This document shows positions 19,024-28,132 of a stretch of DNA of 64,000 bases, one piece after another; the first letter of the stretch is position 1, and each line of letters begins with the position of its first letter. A program made the translations under genes and the position numbers. A model generated the notes under the pieces. It made no database searches. It was not told the DNA's origin and saw only the letters and a program-made list of their open reading frames with translations. This DNA is from Rhodospirillum centenum SW (GTDB taxonomy: Bacteria; Pseudomonadota; Alphaproteobacteria; Azospirillales; Azospirillaceae). The stretch is from positions 3,139,001-3,203,000 of the forward strand of contig NC_011420.2 in assembly GCF_000016185.1 (NCBI RefSeq), given 5' to 3'.

Positions 19024-20152
19024 CCGCCTTTTGGCCCGGATCGCCGGACCTGGCCGCCGCCTTTCCCAGTACGCGGTATGTAATGATCGGGAGGCCGGGG
19101 ATCAGTACCGGCGATGGGCGCGGATCAGTACCCCGGCGGCTTTTCCGCGCGGATCCACACCTACGATCATGTCTGTCCCCGGCTGTTTCAGGACATCGAT
19201 GGCGTCCGCCAACGGCACTCCCGCATCCATTGCGACCCAGCTTCCCGTGATGTCCATGGCGGTGAGGAGGTCATCAACGGTTCGTTCTGAAAGTAAGGTG
19301 AAGCCGCCATTCTGCTGAAGGTCGAAGGAAACGTATCTGACCAGATCGAGAGGGCCGAAGGCTGCCGTCGGCGCGCCGGTGCTGCCCACGCGCACAGCAG
19401 CCTGGTGGGCACGATCGAAGCGGCTGGCGACGATGTCCAGTCGGGTCGTTCCCAGGACCTCGACGAAGTCCGGCGCCAGCCGGTCGCCGAGCGATACGAA
19501 GCCGGCGACCGGACCGTGCGGCCGGGTCCGGATGGCCGTACTGACGGTGGAATGATGCTTCAGCCAAGCTGCCGTTTCTCTGCATCGCAACGACACGATA
19601 TCGACGATCTTGGCGTGGATGTCCGTGACGTTGCGGTCCAGGATCGGTTCATGATGGGCGACCCGATTGCGGAACTCGTTGATCTCCCGGACAATCTTCT
19701 GGATCTCATGGCGTGTCCGTCCGCGCTGGATGTTCGGGAAGACGATATTGAGATTTGTCCGCCAGAACTGGCCATAATCAGGCCGCAGCAGGTTCGACCA
19801 GAAGTCAAAGGTCAGTTCGGCGACGACGCGGCCGCGATCCGCATTGATCCCCACCCGATTGATCGCTTTTTCAAGGGCTTCCAGACTCTCCCTGGTCAGA
19901 ACAGAGTGGTGGAGATGTGGGGTTCGATGCCAGTTCTCGCCGTAGACATCGGCAAATCGCGCATCGATCGCGTTGCGTAGCGTGACCTCCACGACGCCCA
20001 GCGGGAACATGAAGGCCTGGGCAACCCGGACATTGTAGAGATAGAGAGCCAGCGCATACCGTTCGTCGTTACCGCCTTTATTGAGGTAGGTCTTGAACCT
20101 GGGCTCCGAGAGCAACGCACGCAGGGCGGCAATCTGATGGGGATGATCTGGA

Positions 20153-21419
20153 CAGGGCTTCGAATCCAAGTTAAGGGATGGCGGGGTTGAGGAGAGAGGC
20201 GAGGTAGTCGTCCGACCATCCGGCCATTTTTCGGCGCGTCTTGAGCGACTTTTGGTCGTTGGCTGCGCGGATGAGGTTGAGGGCGAAGTGGCGGACGACG
20301 GCCATGTTCTTGGCACCGTGGCCGGTTCGCAAGCGCGAGAGATCGTCCTTGAAGAGGACGTCGAGCACCCAGTGCAGCCTGTTCTCGATGCCCCAGTGCC
20401 CGCGGACGGCGTCGGCGGCGTGTTCGGCGGTGAGCGGGGCGGAGGAGATGAAGTAGCGGGTGTCGGTCCGCGTCCGGTCGGCGATGTGGGCTGTGGTGTG
20501 GACGCGGACGATGGCGGCGACGTCGGGCAGGCGCATCTCCCCAGGAAACCGGCGCGTGCCGGAGAGCCAGTCGACCTCACGGATCACGCTCACGTGGCGT
20601 TCTTCGACCCGGCCGTGCCCCTTGTCGAGGTCGTGGTGGTGGTCAGCGCCGTCGCCGACGGCGAACGCCGCCTCGAGCTCCGCGCGCAGCGTGGGCTGGT
20701 TGGCCTTGACGGCGAGGAGGTAGTCGGCGCCCTGGCCCCGGATCGCGGCGGCGATGGTCGGGTTGGTGGCGATGGCGTCGATGGAGACGAGGGCGCCGGC
20801 CAGCCCGCCGTTCTCGCCGAGCCGATCGAGCAGCACCGGAATCGCCGCAAGCTCGTTGGCCTTGTCGGGGACCGCCTCCTGGGCGAGCACCAGGCGGGAG
20901 GTCGTCGCGAAGGCGGATACGAGGTGGATCGGCGCGGTCCCGGCGCGGCGGTCGTGGCTGCGCCGCGAGGTCTTGCCGTCGATGGCGACGAAGTCGGCCC
21001 GCCCCGGAAAGGTCGCACGTACCCACGCGGTGAAGGCGGCCGAGAACAGCGCCGGATCGATCCGGTTCATCAGGATCGTCAGCCACCGCTCGCCGGGAAC
21101 GCCGTGCGCGTAGGGCAGATGCCGACGCAGGAACGGCAGGTGCGCCGCACCCCAGGCCGCGATGTTCTCGTAGTCGTCGCAGTCCGCCATCGTGCCGCAC
21201 ACCACCAAAAGCAGGATCTCCGGCAGCGGATGCAGGATCCGCCGCTCATCCCGCGGGTCCTCTATCCGGCTGAAATGCTCCAAAAGCACCCGAAGCCGCG
21301 ACTTCGAACCCCAATCGTCCTCGTCCATGACGCCGATCCCGTGCCGTCCGATAACACCGGCCCACAGAATCAGCAGTTCCGCAATCTGTCACCCGCTGTC
21401 ACATGAGTTCAGTGCCCTG
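20153..21419 (-). mobile_element. ISAs1-family insertion sequence (1267 bp)
   Basis: The ends are imperfect inverted repeats: left CAGGGCTTCGAATCCAAGTT, and right, read inward, CAGGGCACTGAACTCATGTG (14 of 20 match). An 8-bp direct duplication GATCTGGA (20145-20152 and 21422-21429) flanks it, or 10 bp with two mismatches, within the 8-10 bp range of this family. One transposase gene fills the element. Intact gene, ends and duplication suggest a fairly recent insertion. Confidence 0.92.
20171..21328 (-). CDS. ISAs1-family transposase
   Basis: A complete 385-residue DDE transposase. The N-terminal H-repeat-associated region reads HFSRIEDPRDERRILHPLPE and ILLLVVCGTMADCDDYENIA. Catalytic residues are expected at the D of VAIDGKTSRRS, the D of LVSIDAIATNP and the E of RGHWGIENRLHWVLDV. 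It starts about 90 bp inside the right end of the element and stops 18 bp from the left end. No frameshift is present, so it is likely active or recently so. Confidence 0.95.
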   Translation of the reverse strand: MDEDDWGSKSRLRVLLEHFSRIEDPRDERRILHPLPEILLLVVCGTMADCDDYENIAAWGAAHLPFLRRHLPYAHGVPGERWLTILMNRIDPALFSAAFTAWVRATFPGRADFVAIDGKTSRRSHDRRAGTAPIHLVSAFATTSRLVLAQEAVPDKANELAAIPVLLDRLGENGGLAGALVSIDAIATNPTIAAAIRGQGADYLLAVKANQPTLRAELEAAFAVGDGADHHHDLDKGHGRVEERHVSVIREVDWLSGTRRFPGEMRLPDVAAIVRVHTTAHIADRTRTDTRYFISSAPLTAEHAADAVRGHWGIENRLHWVLDVLFKDDLSRLRTGHGAKNMAVVRHFALNLIRAANDQKSLKTRRKMAGWSDDYLASLLNPAIP

Positions 21420-21452
21420 CAGATCTGGATACGGGGCTTGACTCTCTGCCAT

Positions 21453-21768
21453 TCGCTCGCCTATGGTCCCAGAGAGCAGTTGACCGGCCCCACTGGCTTT
21501 CAGCTACGCGCCGCCAACATCGTTCATTGAGCACCAGGTCAGGCCAGTCCTCACCTGGTGTTTCTATTTTTAGCCTGTTTTCCGCTCGGCAAGAAGCGCC
21601 CCCGAATGGATCGGCGCCTCTCGTGGCTCATCCAGCCAGGACCGATGCCCGCTGCGCCGGTCACGGTGACAGCGCCGCCGCCGGTTATCGTGCAGCTTCC
21701 CGCCCCACAGCCGCCTCCGGCCCGGCCGAGCCCTGATCCACCCTGATCCGGTGCAGGGCGGGCCCCGC
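21453..21768. other. Island spacer between the abi start and the right 43-bp repeat
   Basis: No firm gene. It holds the likely promoter region of the abi gene, a terminator-like hairpin at 21532-21571, and a plus-strand Pro-rich frame (ATG at 21606 to 21746, 46 codons) with no ribosome site or homology that I can support. Base composition rises from AT-richer near the abi gene to very GC-rich next to the repeat. Confidence 0.4.
21532..21571 (+). terminator. Rho-independent terminator-like hairpin
   Basis: CACCAGGT pairs with ACCTGGTG, with a further AGG/CCT pairing inside, followed by TTTCTATTTTT. It reads on the plus strand, but no plus-strand gene now precedes it. It may be left over from a gene lost from the island. 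Confidence 0.6.
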
Positions 21769-21811
21769 CCGCCCCGCGGGTGCCCTCCGCCCCGCCCGGC
21801 TCAGGCGGCGG
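21769..21811. repeat. 43-bp direct repeat, right copy at the 3' end of a receptor gene
   Basis: Identical to 18981-19023. It spans the last codons and TGA of the chemotaxis receptor (stop at 21801) and 32 bp beyond. It is the intact-gene side of a presumed integration at the gene's 3' end. Confidence 0.85.
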
Positions 21812-23507
21812 TCCGGGTGCCGTCTTCCGCCGCGGCCATGGAGGTGCGGACGACGCTCACCAGCACGGTGCGCAGGTCGCTGACCGCGTGCGCCACGTCG
21901 GCGGCGGTGGCGCGCACCGTGTCGGCGTGCTCGCCGGTCGCCGTCGCCTCGGCGGAGACGGCGGCGATGCGGGTGGAGACCTCGCGCGCCGCGTCGGCCG
22001 CCTGGATGATGTTGCGGCTGATCTCCTGCGTCGCCGCGCCCTGTTCCTCCACGGCGGCGGCGATGGTGCCGGCGATCTGGTCCATCTCCTCGATGGTGTG
22101 GCCGATCTCCTGCACCGCGGCCACGGCGGTGCGGGTGACGGCCTGGATCTCCGCGATCTGGCGGCCGATCTCGTCGGTCGAGCGGGAGGTCTGGGCGGCG
22201 AGGTTCTTCACCTCCCCCGCCACCACGGCGAAGCCCTTGCCGGCGTCGCCGGCCCGGGCTGCCTCGATCGTGGCGTTCAGCGCCAGCAGGTTGGTCTGGG
22301 CCGCGATCTCCGCGATCAGGGTCGCCACCTCGCCGATGCGGGCGACCGTCTCGGACAGGGTGTCGATGGTGCGGCGGGTGTGGTCGCCCTTCTCCACGGC
22401 GCGGCGGCTGACGCTGCTGGCATAGCTCACCTGGGTGCCGATCTCGCGGATGGAGGCGGCCAGTTCCTCCGCCGCGGACGCCACGGTCTGCGCGTTGTGC
22501 AGCGACTGCTCGGCGGCGGCGGCCACGTTCTGGCTGTTGGCCGTGACCAGCCCGGCCGAGGTCGCCATGGCGCCGGCATGGGCGTCCATGTCGTGGGTGC
22601 GGGCGGCGACCTGATCCACGGCGCTGCGCGTCTCCGTCTCCACCTTCTCGGCCATGCTCTCCAGGGCGGCGTGGCGGCGCCGTTCGGCCTGGGCGCGCTC
22701 CTCGGCCTGGGCGGTGCGCAGCCGCCGCGCCTCCAGCCCGTGGCGCTTCAGCACCTCCACGGCGCGGGCCATGCGGCCCATCTCGTCGGTCTTGTCCGTG
22801 TGCGGCACGGCGACCGAGTAGTCGTCCCGCGCCAGCACGTCCAGCGTCGCCGTCAGCCGGGCGATCGGGCGGATCACCCGCAGCAGCACGGCCAGCGCCC
22901 CGCCGACGGCGGCGACGATGCCGATGGCCAGCAGCAGTTCCGCCAGCCGGATGGCGACGGACTGGCTGTGGCGGGAGGTCTCGAAGATCAGCCCGGCATC
23001 GCCGACCTGGAGGTCGATGATGCGGCCGATCGTCTCCGTCACCGGGTCGATGGTCTGGTACAGCCGGTCCTTGACGAAGCCGTCCAGGGCCGCGCGGTCC
23101 TGCTCCTGAAGGATGCGGGTCAGGTCCGCGATGGCCGCGTCCGCGCTGCGGAAGCGCGGCAGCGCCTCCTCCAGCAGGGCCTGTTCGGCGGCGCTGAAGC
23201 GGCGGCCGGTGGTGAAGGTCGCCCACTCGTCCCGGATGTCGCGCACCGCCTTGGCGACCGAGGCCCGCCCCTCCGCCCAGGTGAAGTTGCCGTTGCGCAC
23301 CTTGTGCGAGGCATCCACGACGAACACGGCATAGGCGTCGGAGATCACCTTCAGGTTCCGCTGCGGCACCACCTTGTCCTGGTACAGGGTCTCCAGGTTG
23401 CCGCTGGCGTCGGACAGGGTCTTCAGCCCCACCGCCGCCGTTCCCACGAGCAGGAGCCCCAGCGTCGCCAGGACCGCCAGGAGCATGGTCTTGATATCGA
23501 GCCGCAT
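21801..23507 (-). CDS. Methyl-accepting chemotaxis protein
   Basis: A chemoreceptor of about 568 residues: TM1 ([20 protein letters not shown]), a periplasmic four-helix sensor (residues 30-185), TM2 ([20 protein letters not shown]), HAMP ([18 protein letters not shown]) and the signalling hairpin [20 protein letters not shown] with [20 protein letters not shown]. The C-terminus (EDGTRTAA) has no CheR-tether pentapeptide. The ATG at 23507 is preferred over a GTG at 23510 because GAGG lies 7 bases upstream. Its stop codon lies inside the 43-bp direct repeat, so a foreign island abuts this gene while leaving it complete. Confidence 0.95.
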   Translation of the reverse strand: MRLDIKTMLLAVLATLGLLLVGTAAVGLKTLSDASGNLETLYQDKVVPQRNLKVISDAYAVFVVDASHKVRNGNFTWAEGRASVAKAVRDIRDEWATFTTGRRFSAAEQALLEEALPRFRSADAAIADLTRILQEQDRAALDGFVKDRLYQTIDPVTETIGRIIDLQVGDAGLIFETSRHSQSVAIRLAELLLAIGIVAAVGGALAVLLRVIRPIARLTATLDVLARDDYSVAVPHTDKTDEMGRMARAVEVLKRHGLEARRLRTAQAEERAQAERRRHAALESMAEKVETETRSAVDQVAARTHDMDAHAGAMATSAGLVTANSQNVAAAAEQSLHNAQTVASAAEELAASIREIGTQVSYASSVSRRAVEKGDHTRRTIDTLSETVARIGEVATLIAEIAAQTNLLALNATIEAARAGDAGKGFAVVAGEVKNLAAQTSRSTDEIGRQIAEIQAVTRTAVAAVQEIGHTIEEMDQIAGTIAAAVEEQGAATQEISRNIIQAADAAREVSTRIAAVSAEATATGEHADTVRATAADVAHAVSDLRTVLVSVVRTSMAAAEDGTRTAA

Positions 23508-23911
23508 CACGAAGCCTCAGGAGGGCGCGGGGCGTCGGGCCGGACGGGCCGGTCCGGGAGGGGGACCCGCCACCGCGAAGGAAGACCGCTGTGTAGCGGA
23601 TGGGATCGGCCCGCGCAAACAAACTCAAGACCAGCGAAAATTTTCGGCGCATTAATCTGGTGGCGTCCCGGGAGTGGCGAAGTGTCCGGCGGCGTTATAT
23701 TGGAATATGCGCCAATTCCAGGTTGTCGGCTCTTGGCGAGTGTTTCGATTTCCTGGATGTAGTTTGCATTTTAACTAATTATTAAGCATTTAAATGGCAT
23801 GTCCGGGCGTGAGCCGGGTAACAAAAAGCCGGCGGGATCGCTCCCGCCGGCCTCTGTCCGCATTGCGGACGGTTCTCATTTCAAGTGCCCGCCCTGCGGA
23901 CAGCTTCCATC
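23508..23911. other. Intergenic region between receptor gene and ABC permease
   Basis: About 400 bp with no gene. The middle (23620-23800) is AT-rich and probably contains the receptor promoter, although I cannot pick convincing boxes. The end holds the terminator of the ABC permease gene. Confidence 0.5.
23822..23851 (-). terminator. Rho-independent terminator of the ABC exporter operon
   Basis: A perfect 10-bp stem (GCCGGCGGGA and TCCCGCCGGC, loop TCGC; 23828-23851) followed on the minus strand by CTTTTTG. It lies 60 bp after the stop of the permease gene. Confidence 0.9.
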
Positions 23912-26515
23912 CTATTCGTTGCGCAGCAGCGGGGCGGCCGGCTGGCCCAGCGCCCGCCAGGTGCCGATGAAGCCCAGCCCCAGGGTGATGCCGGTGCAGA
24001 GCAGCGCCGTCGTCGCCACGGCCGAGGGCAGCAGCACGAACTCCAGCTCCATCACCCGGGTCAGCACGGCCCAGGCGACGAGGCTGCCCAGCAGCGACGC
24101 CACCGCCGCCGTGATCAGGCCCAGCAGCCCGTATTCCAGCAGGAAGGCGCGCAGCACCGTGCCGCGGGTGGCGCCCAGCACCTTCAGCACGACGGCGTCG
24201 TAGACCCGGCGGCGGTGCCCCGCGGCGATGGCCCCGGCCAGCACCAGCGTGCCGGCCAGCAGCGTCACCGCCGCCGTCACCCGCACGGCCATCCCGATGT
24301 TGGTCAGGATGCTTCCCACCGTCTCCAGCGCGTCGCGCACGCGCACGGCGGTGATGTTGCTGTACCGCTCCGTCACCGCCCGCTGCACGGCCAGTTCGGA
24401 GTCCGGCTCCGCCCGCACGGTGGCCAGCCAGGTGTGCGGTGCCGCCTCCAGCACGCCGGGGGAGAAGACCAGCGTGAAGTTGATCCCCATGCTGCGGAAA
24501 TCCAGGTCGCGCACGACCGCCACCTCGGCCTCGATGTCGCGGCCCAGGATGTTGATCGCCATGCGGTCGCCCGGCCCGATCCCGAAGGCGTCGGCGATGT
24601 CCTTGTAGACCGCCAGCTTCGCCGGACCGCGGTAGTCCGCCGGCCACCAGCCGCCGGCCAGCACCTTGTCGTCCGCCGGCGCCTCGGCCCGGTAGGTGAC
24701 GCCGCGGTCGCCGTTCAGCACCCAGGCGTGCTCGCGGTTCACCACCGCCTCCTCCGCCGGGCGGCCGTTGACCGTGCTGATGCGGCCGCGGAGCTGCGGC
24801 ACCCGGTTCAGGTCCGCCGTGCCCGGCACCGCCAGCACGGTGCGGGAGAAGTCGTCGAGCTGGTCGGGCTGGATGTCCACGAAGAAGAAGGCGGGCGCGC
24901 CCTCCGGCATCGTCTCCAGCACGGCGCGGCGGAAGTTGCCCTCGATCAGGGCGATGGCGACCAGCACCGTCAGCCCCAGCCCCAGCGACAGCACCACGGC
25001 CCCGGTCGGGTTGCCGGGCCGGTGGATGTTCGCCAGCGCCAGCCGCAGCACCGGCCGCCGCGGCCGGCCCAGCCGGGCCGCGACGCGCGTCACCAGCCAG
25101 CCCGCCGCCCAGAAGGCGCCCAGCGTGGCGGCGCTGCCGGCGACGAAGGCGGCGGCGAACAGCTTCGCGTCGGCCGTGCCCACGGCCAGCCCGGCCAGCC
25201 CCGCGACCGCGGCCAGCAGCAGCGCCAGAACCAGGGGCCGCGGCCGGCCGCCGCCCGGCGCCACCGCGTCGCGGAACAGCGCCGCCGCCGGCACCTCCCG
25301 CGCCCGGCCGAGCGGCCAGAGCGAGAAGGCCAGCGCCGTCAGCAGACCGAAGCCGGCGGCCACGGCCAGCGCCTCCGGATAGACCCCGATGCGGGCGGTG
25401 ATCGGCAGCAGCCCGGCCAGCGCGCGGCCGGCCAGGACCGGCGCCACCGCCCCCAGCAGCAGGCCCAGCGCCGTGCCCAGCAGCGCCAGCGCCAGGATCT
25501 GCGCCAGATACGCCTCGAAGATCAGCCCGCCGCGCGCGCCCAGGCATTTCAGCGTGGCGATGGTGGCGGTCTTGCTCTCCAGATAGCTGCGCACGGCGTT
25601 GCCGACGCCGACCCCGCCGACCAGCAGCGCGGTCAGCCCGACCAGGGTCAGGAACAGGGTCAGCCGGTCGATGAAGCGGGCAAGCTGCGGGGCGGCGTCC
25701 GTGAAGTCGCGGATGCGCCAGCCGGCAGCGGGGAAGGTCTCCTCGACCGAAGTGCGGAACGCCGCCGGATCGCTGCCCGGCGGCAGGCGCAGCAGATAGC
25801 TCCAGGTGATCAGGCTGCCGGGCTGCACCAGATCCGTCGCCGCGAGCGCGCCGTCGGCCACCAGCAGCCGCGGCCCCAGGGAGAAGCTGCCCGACCCGGC
25901 GCGGTCCGGTTCGCGCGCGATCAGGCCGCGCACCTCCAGCACGGCCTCGCCCACCGCCACCCGGTCGCCGGGGGCGAGGTCCAGCCGGGCGGCCAGCGTG
26001 TCCTCGATCAGCGCGCCCCAGGTGCCGCCGCGCTCGGCCAGCGCCGCCTGCACGTCCGTGCGGTCCTGCACCAGGGCGCCGTCCGCGATCTCGAACGTGC
26101 CGTAGAGCGGATAGGCCGGCCCGACCGACTTCAGCTCCACCAGGGCGGAACGGCCGGCATCCTGCGGGTCGCGGGCCATGGCCCGCATCTCCGCGCTGGT
26201 CAGCAGCGTGCCGCGTTCCGCCAGCCAGGCACGCTGGTCCGGTGTCGCCTCGCGGTAGAGCAGGCGCAGCGCCACGTCGCCGCCCAGGATGGCGCGGCCG
26301 TCGCTGCGCAGCGCGTCCAGGATGCCGCCGGAGACCGACTGCACCGTGGCGATGGCGCCCACCCCCAGCGTCAGGCAGGCCAGGAAGATGCGGAACCCGG
26401 TCAGCCCGCCGCGCAGTTCGCGCCGGGCGATGGTCAGCGCCAGCCGCGCCTGGGTCCAGAACCCGGGGGCGGCGGCGTCGGGGCGCGCCACGGCGCCGTC
26501 GGTCAGCGCGGTCAT
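23912..26515 (-). CDS. ybbP: ABC transporter permease, YbbP/FtsX type
   Basis: An inner-membrane permease of about 867 residues with two FtsX-like units. Transmembrane segments include FRIFLACLTLGVGAIATVQSV near the N-terminus, LTLFLTLVGLTALLVGGVGV, a central group (VLALLLAAVAGLAGLAVG), and the C-terminal trio ending GLITAAVASLLGSLVAWAVL and TTALLCTGITLGLGFIGTW. The large soluble region (about 45-240) carries a MacB-like periplasmic core. The start at 26515 (MTALTDGAVARPD) is 7 bp after the ATPase stop. The order ybbA-ybbP divergent from tesA is the same as in E. coli. The natural substrate is not established; family members handle lipids, peptides or envelope signals. Its ATPase partner is frameshifted here. 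Confidence 0.9.
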   Translation of the reverse strand: MTALTDGAVARPDAAAPGFWTQARLALTIARRELRGGLTGFRIFLACLTLGVGAIATVQSVSGGILDALRSDGRAILGGDVALRLLYREATPDQRAWLAERGTLLTSAEMRAMARDPQDAGRSALVELKSVGPAYPLYGTFEIADGALVQDRTDVQAALAERGGTWGALIEDTLAARLDLAPGDRVAVGEAVLEVRGLIAREPDRAGSGSFSLGPRLLVADGALAATDLVQPGSLITWSYLLRLPPGSDPAAFRTSVEETFPAAGWRIRDFTDAAPQLARFIDRLTLFLTLVGLTALLVGGVGVGNAVRSYLESKTATIATLKCLGARGGLIFEAYLAQILALALLGTALGLLLGAVAPVLAGRALAGLLPITARIGVYPEALAVAAGFGLLTALAFSLWPLGRAREVPAAALFRDAVAPGGGRPRPLVLALLLAAVAGLAGLAVGTADAKLFAAAFVAGSAATLGAFWAAGWLVTRVAARLGRPRRPVLRLALANIHRPGNPTGAVVLSLGLGLTVLVAIALIEGNFRRAVLETMPEGAPAFFFVDIQPDQLDDFSRTVLAVPGTADLNRVPQLRGRISTVNGRPAEEAVVNREHAWVLNGDRGVTYRAEAPADDKVLAGGWWPADYRGPAKLAVYKDIADAFGIGPGDRMAINILGRDIEAEVAVVRDLDFRSMGINFTLVFSPGVLEAAPHTWLATVRAEPDSELAVQRAVTERYSNITAVRVRDALETVGSILTNIGMAVRVTAAVTLLAGTLVLAGAIAAGHRRRVYDAVVLKVLGATRGTVLRAFLLEYGLLGLITAAVASLLGSLVAWAVLTRVMELEFVLLPSAVATTALLCTGITLGLGFIGTWRALGQPAAPLLRNE

Positions 26516-26522
26516 GGCCGGG

Positions 26523-27330
26523 TCACTCCGCCGGGACGGCGCGCGCCGGCCGTTCCTGCCCGCCGCGGTCCCGGCTGTCGCCGGGGGCATCGGTGCGGCT
26601 GTCGCCGCGGGCATCAGTGCGGCTGTCGCCGCGGCCGTCGCTGACGATCAGCCCGTCCACCAGCCGCACCACCCGGTCGCACTGCCGGGCCAGACCGGGA
26701 TCGTGGGTGATCAGCAGGATCGTCGTGCCCTTGCGCGCCGCCAGCCCGAACATCAGATCGATGACATGCCGGCCGGTCTCTCCGTCCAGGTTGCCGGTCG
26801 GCTCGTCCGCCAGCAGCAGGGCCGGCTCCGGCGCGAAGGCGCGGGCCAGCGCCACGCGCTGCTGCTCGCCGCCGGGAAAGCTGGCCGGGATAATGGCCCA
26901 GCCGGTGCCCCAGCCCGACCGACTCCAGGGTCGTCCGGGCGCGCTCGAAGGCGTCGGGCAGGCCGGCGAATTCCAGGGGAATCGCCACGTTCTCCAGCGC
27001 CGTCATGGTCGGGATGAGGTGGAACGCCTGGAAGACGATCCCCACATGGTCGCGGCGAAAGCGCGCGAGGGCATCTTCGTCCAGGCGCGTCAGTTCGTGC
27101 CCGTTGACCCGCACGCTGCCGCCCGTGGGCGGCTGCAACCCGCCCAGGATCATCATCATGGACGATTTGCCCGAGCCCGAAGGCCCCACCACGCCGACCC
27201 GTTCGCCGGCCGCGACGTCCAGATCTATGCCCTTGAGTATGTTGACGGTTCCCGCGGCGCTGTCCAGCTTAAGGCGGACCTCCCGGAGAAGGACGACGGG
27301 TTCTTCGGCGGACGGCAGGGTATCGCCCAT
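26523..27330 (-). pseudogene. ybbA: ABC transporter ATPase (YbbA type) with a one-base frameshift
   Basis: The first part (27330 to about 26877) has Walker A GPSGSGKSSM and Q-loop VGIVFQAFHLIP. The frame then leaves homology exactly where the signature motif LSGGEQQR is expected: it reads QLSRRRAAA, while one base later the other frame continues EQQ-RVALARAFAPEPALLLADEPTGNLD with Walker B and the H-loop LLITHDP. One surplus G in the run at about 26874-26876 (a C on the coding strand) explains it; removing it restores an intact ATPase of about 270 residues. The C-terminus carries a tandem octapeptide repeat (RGDSRTDA). The start at 27330 is opposite and overlaps the tesA start. Either a real null mutation or a sequence error. 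Confidence 0.85.
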
Positions 27331-28132
27331 GTCTCTCTCTCGCAGCGCGGAAACAGACAGCCGATATGGCTTCCGACGCCGGCTTTTCAACGCAAAGCTC
27401 GTCAGGGCAGCGCTCGTCAGGGCAGCGCTCGTCCGGGGCGGCCTCGCCGTGCTGGCCGTCTGGCTGCTGCTGGCCGGCCCGCCCGCCGCGGCGGCTCCGG
27501 CTCCCGCTACCCTCGTCGTGCTGGGCGACAGCCTGTCCGCCGGCTATGGCCTGCCGCGGGAGGCTGCCTTCACCAGCCGGTTGGAGGCCGCGCTGACGGC
27601 GCGGGGCTACGACGTCCGGGTGCCGGATACCGGCGTCTCCGGCGAGACGACGGCCGGCGGGCTGTCCCGGCTGGACTGGATCCTGGCCGACCGGCCGACC
27701 CTGGTGCTGGTGGCGCTGGGCGGCAATGACGGGCTGCGCGGCATCGACCCCGCCGCCACCCGCGCCAACCTGGACGCCATCCTGACGAAACTGGCCGAGC
27801 GCGGCGTGCCCGCCGTGCTGGCCGGGATGCTGGCCCCGCGCAACCTGGGCCGCCCCTATGCCGAGGCGTTCGACGCCCTGTTCCCCGAGCTTGCCCGCAG
27901 GCACGCCGTGCCCTTCTATCCGTTCTTCCTGGAGGGCGTGGCGATGCGGCCGGAGCTGAACCTGGAGGACGGCATGCACCCCAATGCCGAGGGCGTGGCG
28001 GTGATGGTGGCGGGCATCCTGCCGACCGTGACCGCGGCCCTGGAGCGCGCCGGGGTGGTGCCGGAGGGCGGCGGCGGTCCCGAGGGCGGTCCCGCTCCCG
28101 CCGGGGCTGCGGAGGGGAGGACGGCGCCATGA
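27329..28132 (+). CDS. tesA: SGNH/GDSL esterase, TesA type
   Basis: A periplasmic arylesterase/lysophospholipase of 267 residues. An N-terminal signal region (GGLAVLAVWLLLAGPPAAAA, about 35-55) precedes the GDSL block LVVLGDSLSAGYGLP with the catalytic Ser, then ALGGNDGLRG (block III, Gly and Asn of the oxyanion hole) and DGMHPNAEG with the catalytic Asp and His. The in-frame ATG at 27329 overlaps the divergent ybbA ATG in the same CATG; a GTG near 27446 just before the hydrophobic segment would be an alternative. A 15-bp tandem repeat (GCTCGTCAGGGCAGC) lies in the N-terminal extension. The stop overlaps the start of the FIST gene by ATGA. Confidence 0.9.
   Translation: MSLSRSAETDSRYGFRRRLFNAKLVRAALVRAALVRGGLAVLAVWLLLAGPPAAAAPAPATLVVLGDSLSAGYGLPREAAFTSRLEAALTARGYDVRVPDTGVSGETTAGGLSRLDWILADRPTLVLVALGGNDGLRGIDPAATRANLDAILTKLAERGVPAVLAGMLAPRNLGRPYAEAFDALFPELARRHAVPFYPFFLEGVAMRPELNLEDGMHPNAEGVAVMVAGILPTVTAALERAGVVPEGGGGPEGGPAPAGAAEGRTAP

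Larger units (their letters stand above)
19102..21452 (-). pseudogene. Abi-like abortive-infection gene split by an IS element
   Basis: The body (20152 down to 19102) encodes an Abi_2/COG4823-like protein. Family features are YALALYLYNVRVAQAFMFPL, VEVTLRNAID, DFWSNLLRP and the motif INEFRNRVAHHEPI with the R-N-H residues typical of HEPN-related Abi proteins. The first 15 codons are cut off by an ISAs1 element (20153-21419). Joining 20152 to 21430, which removes the IS and one target duplicate, restores an unbroken 357-codon gene starting at the ATG at 21452: MAESQAPYPDHPHQIAALRA. The C-terminal 150 residues are not part of the core family and end in a CBS-like segment (MIVGVDPRGKAAGVLIRAH). 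GC content is below that of the neighbours. It is probably not expressed as a functional protein now. Confidence 0.85.

Noticed and set aside
21558-21746. Pro-rich plus-strand frame inside the island
   Set aside because: Starts within a terminator hairpin, lacks a ribosome site, and its GC-rich part merely reflects composition; kept only as a note in the spacer entry.
26870-26880. Programmed frameshift in ybbA
   Set aside because: The site (CTT TCC CGG) is not a known slippery sequence, and no stimulatory structure or stop codon is placed to support it; mutation or error is simpler.
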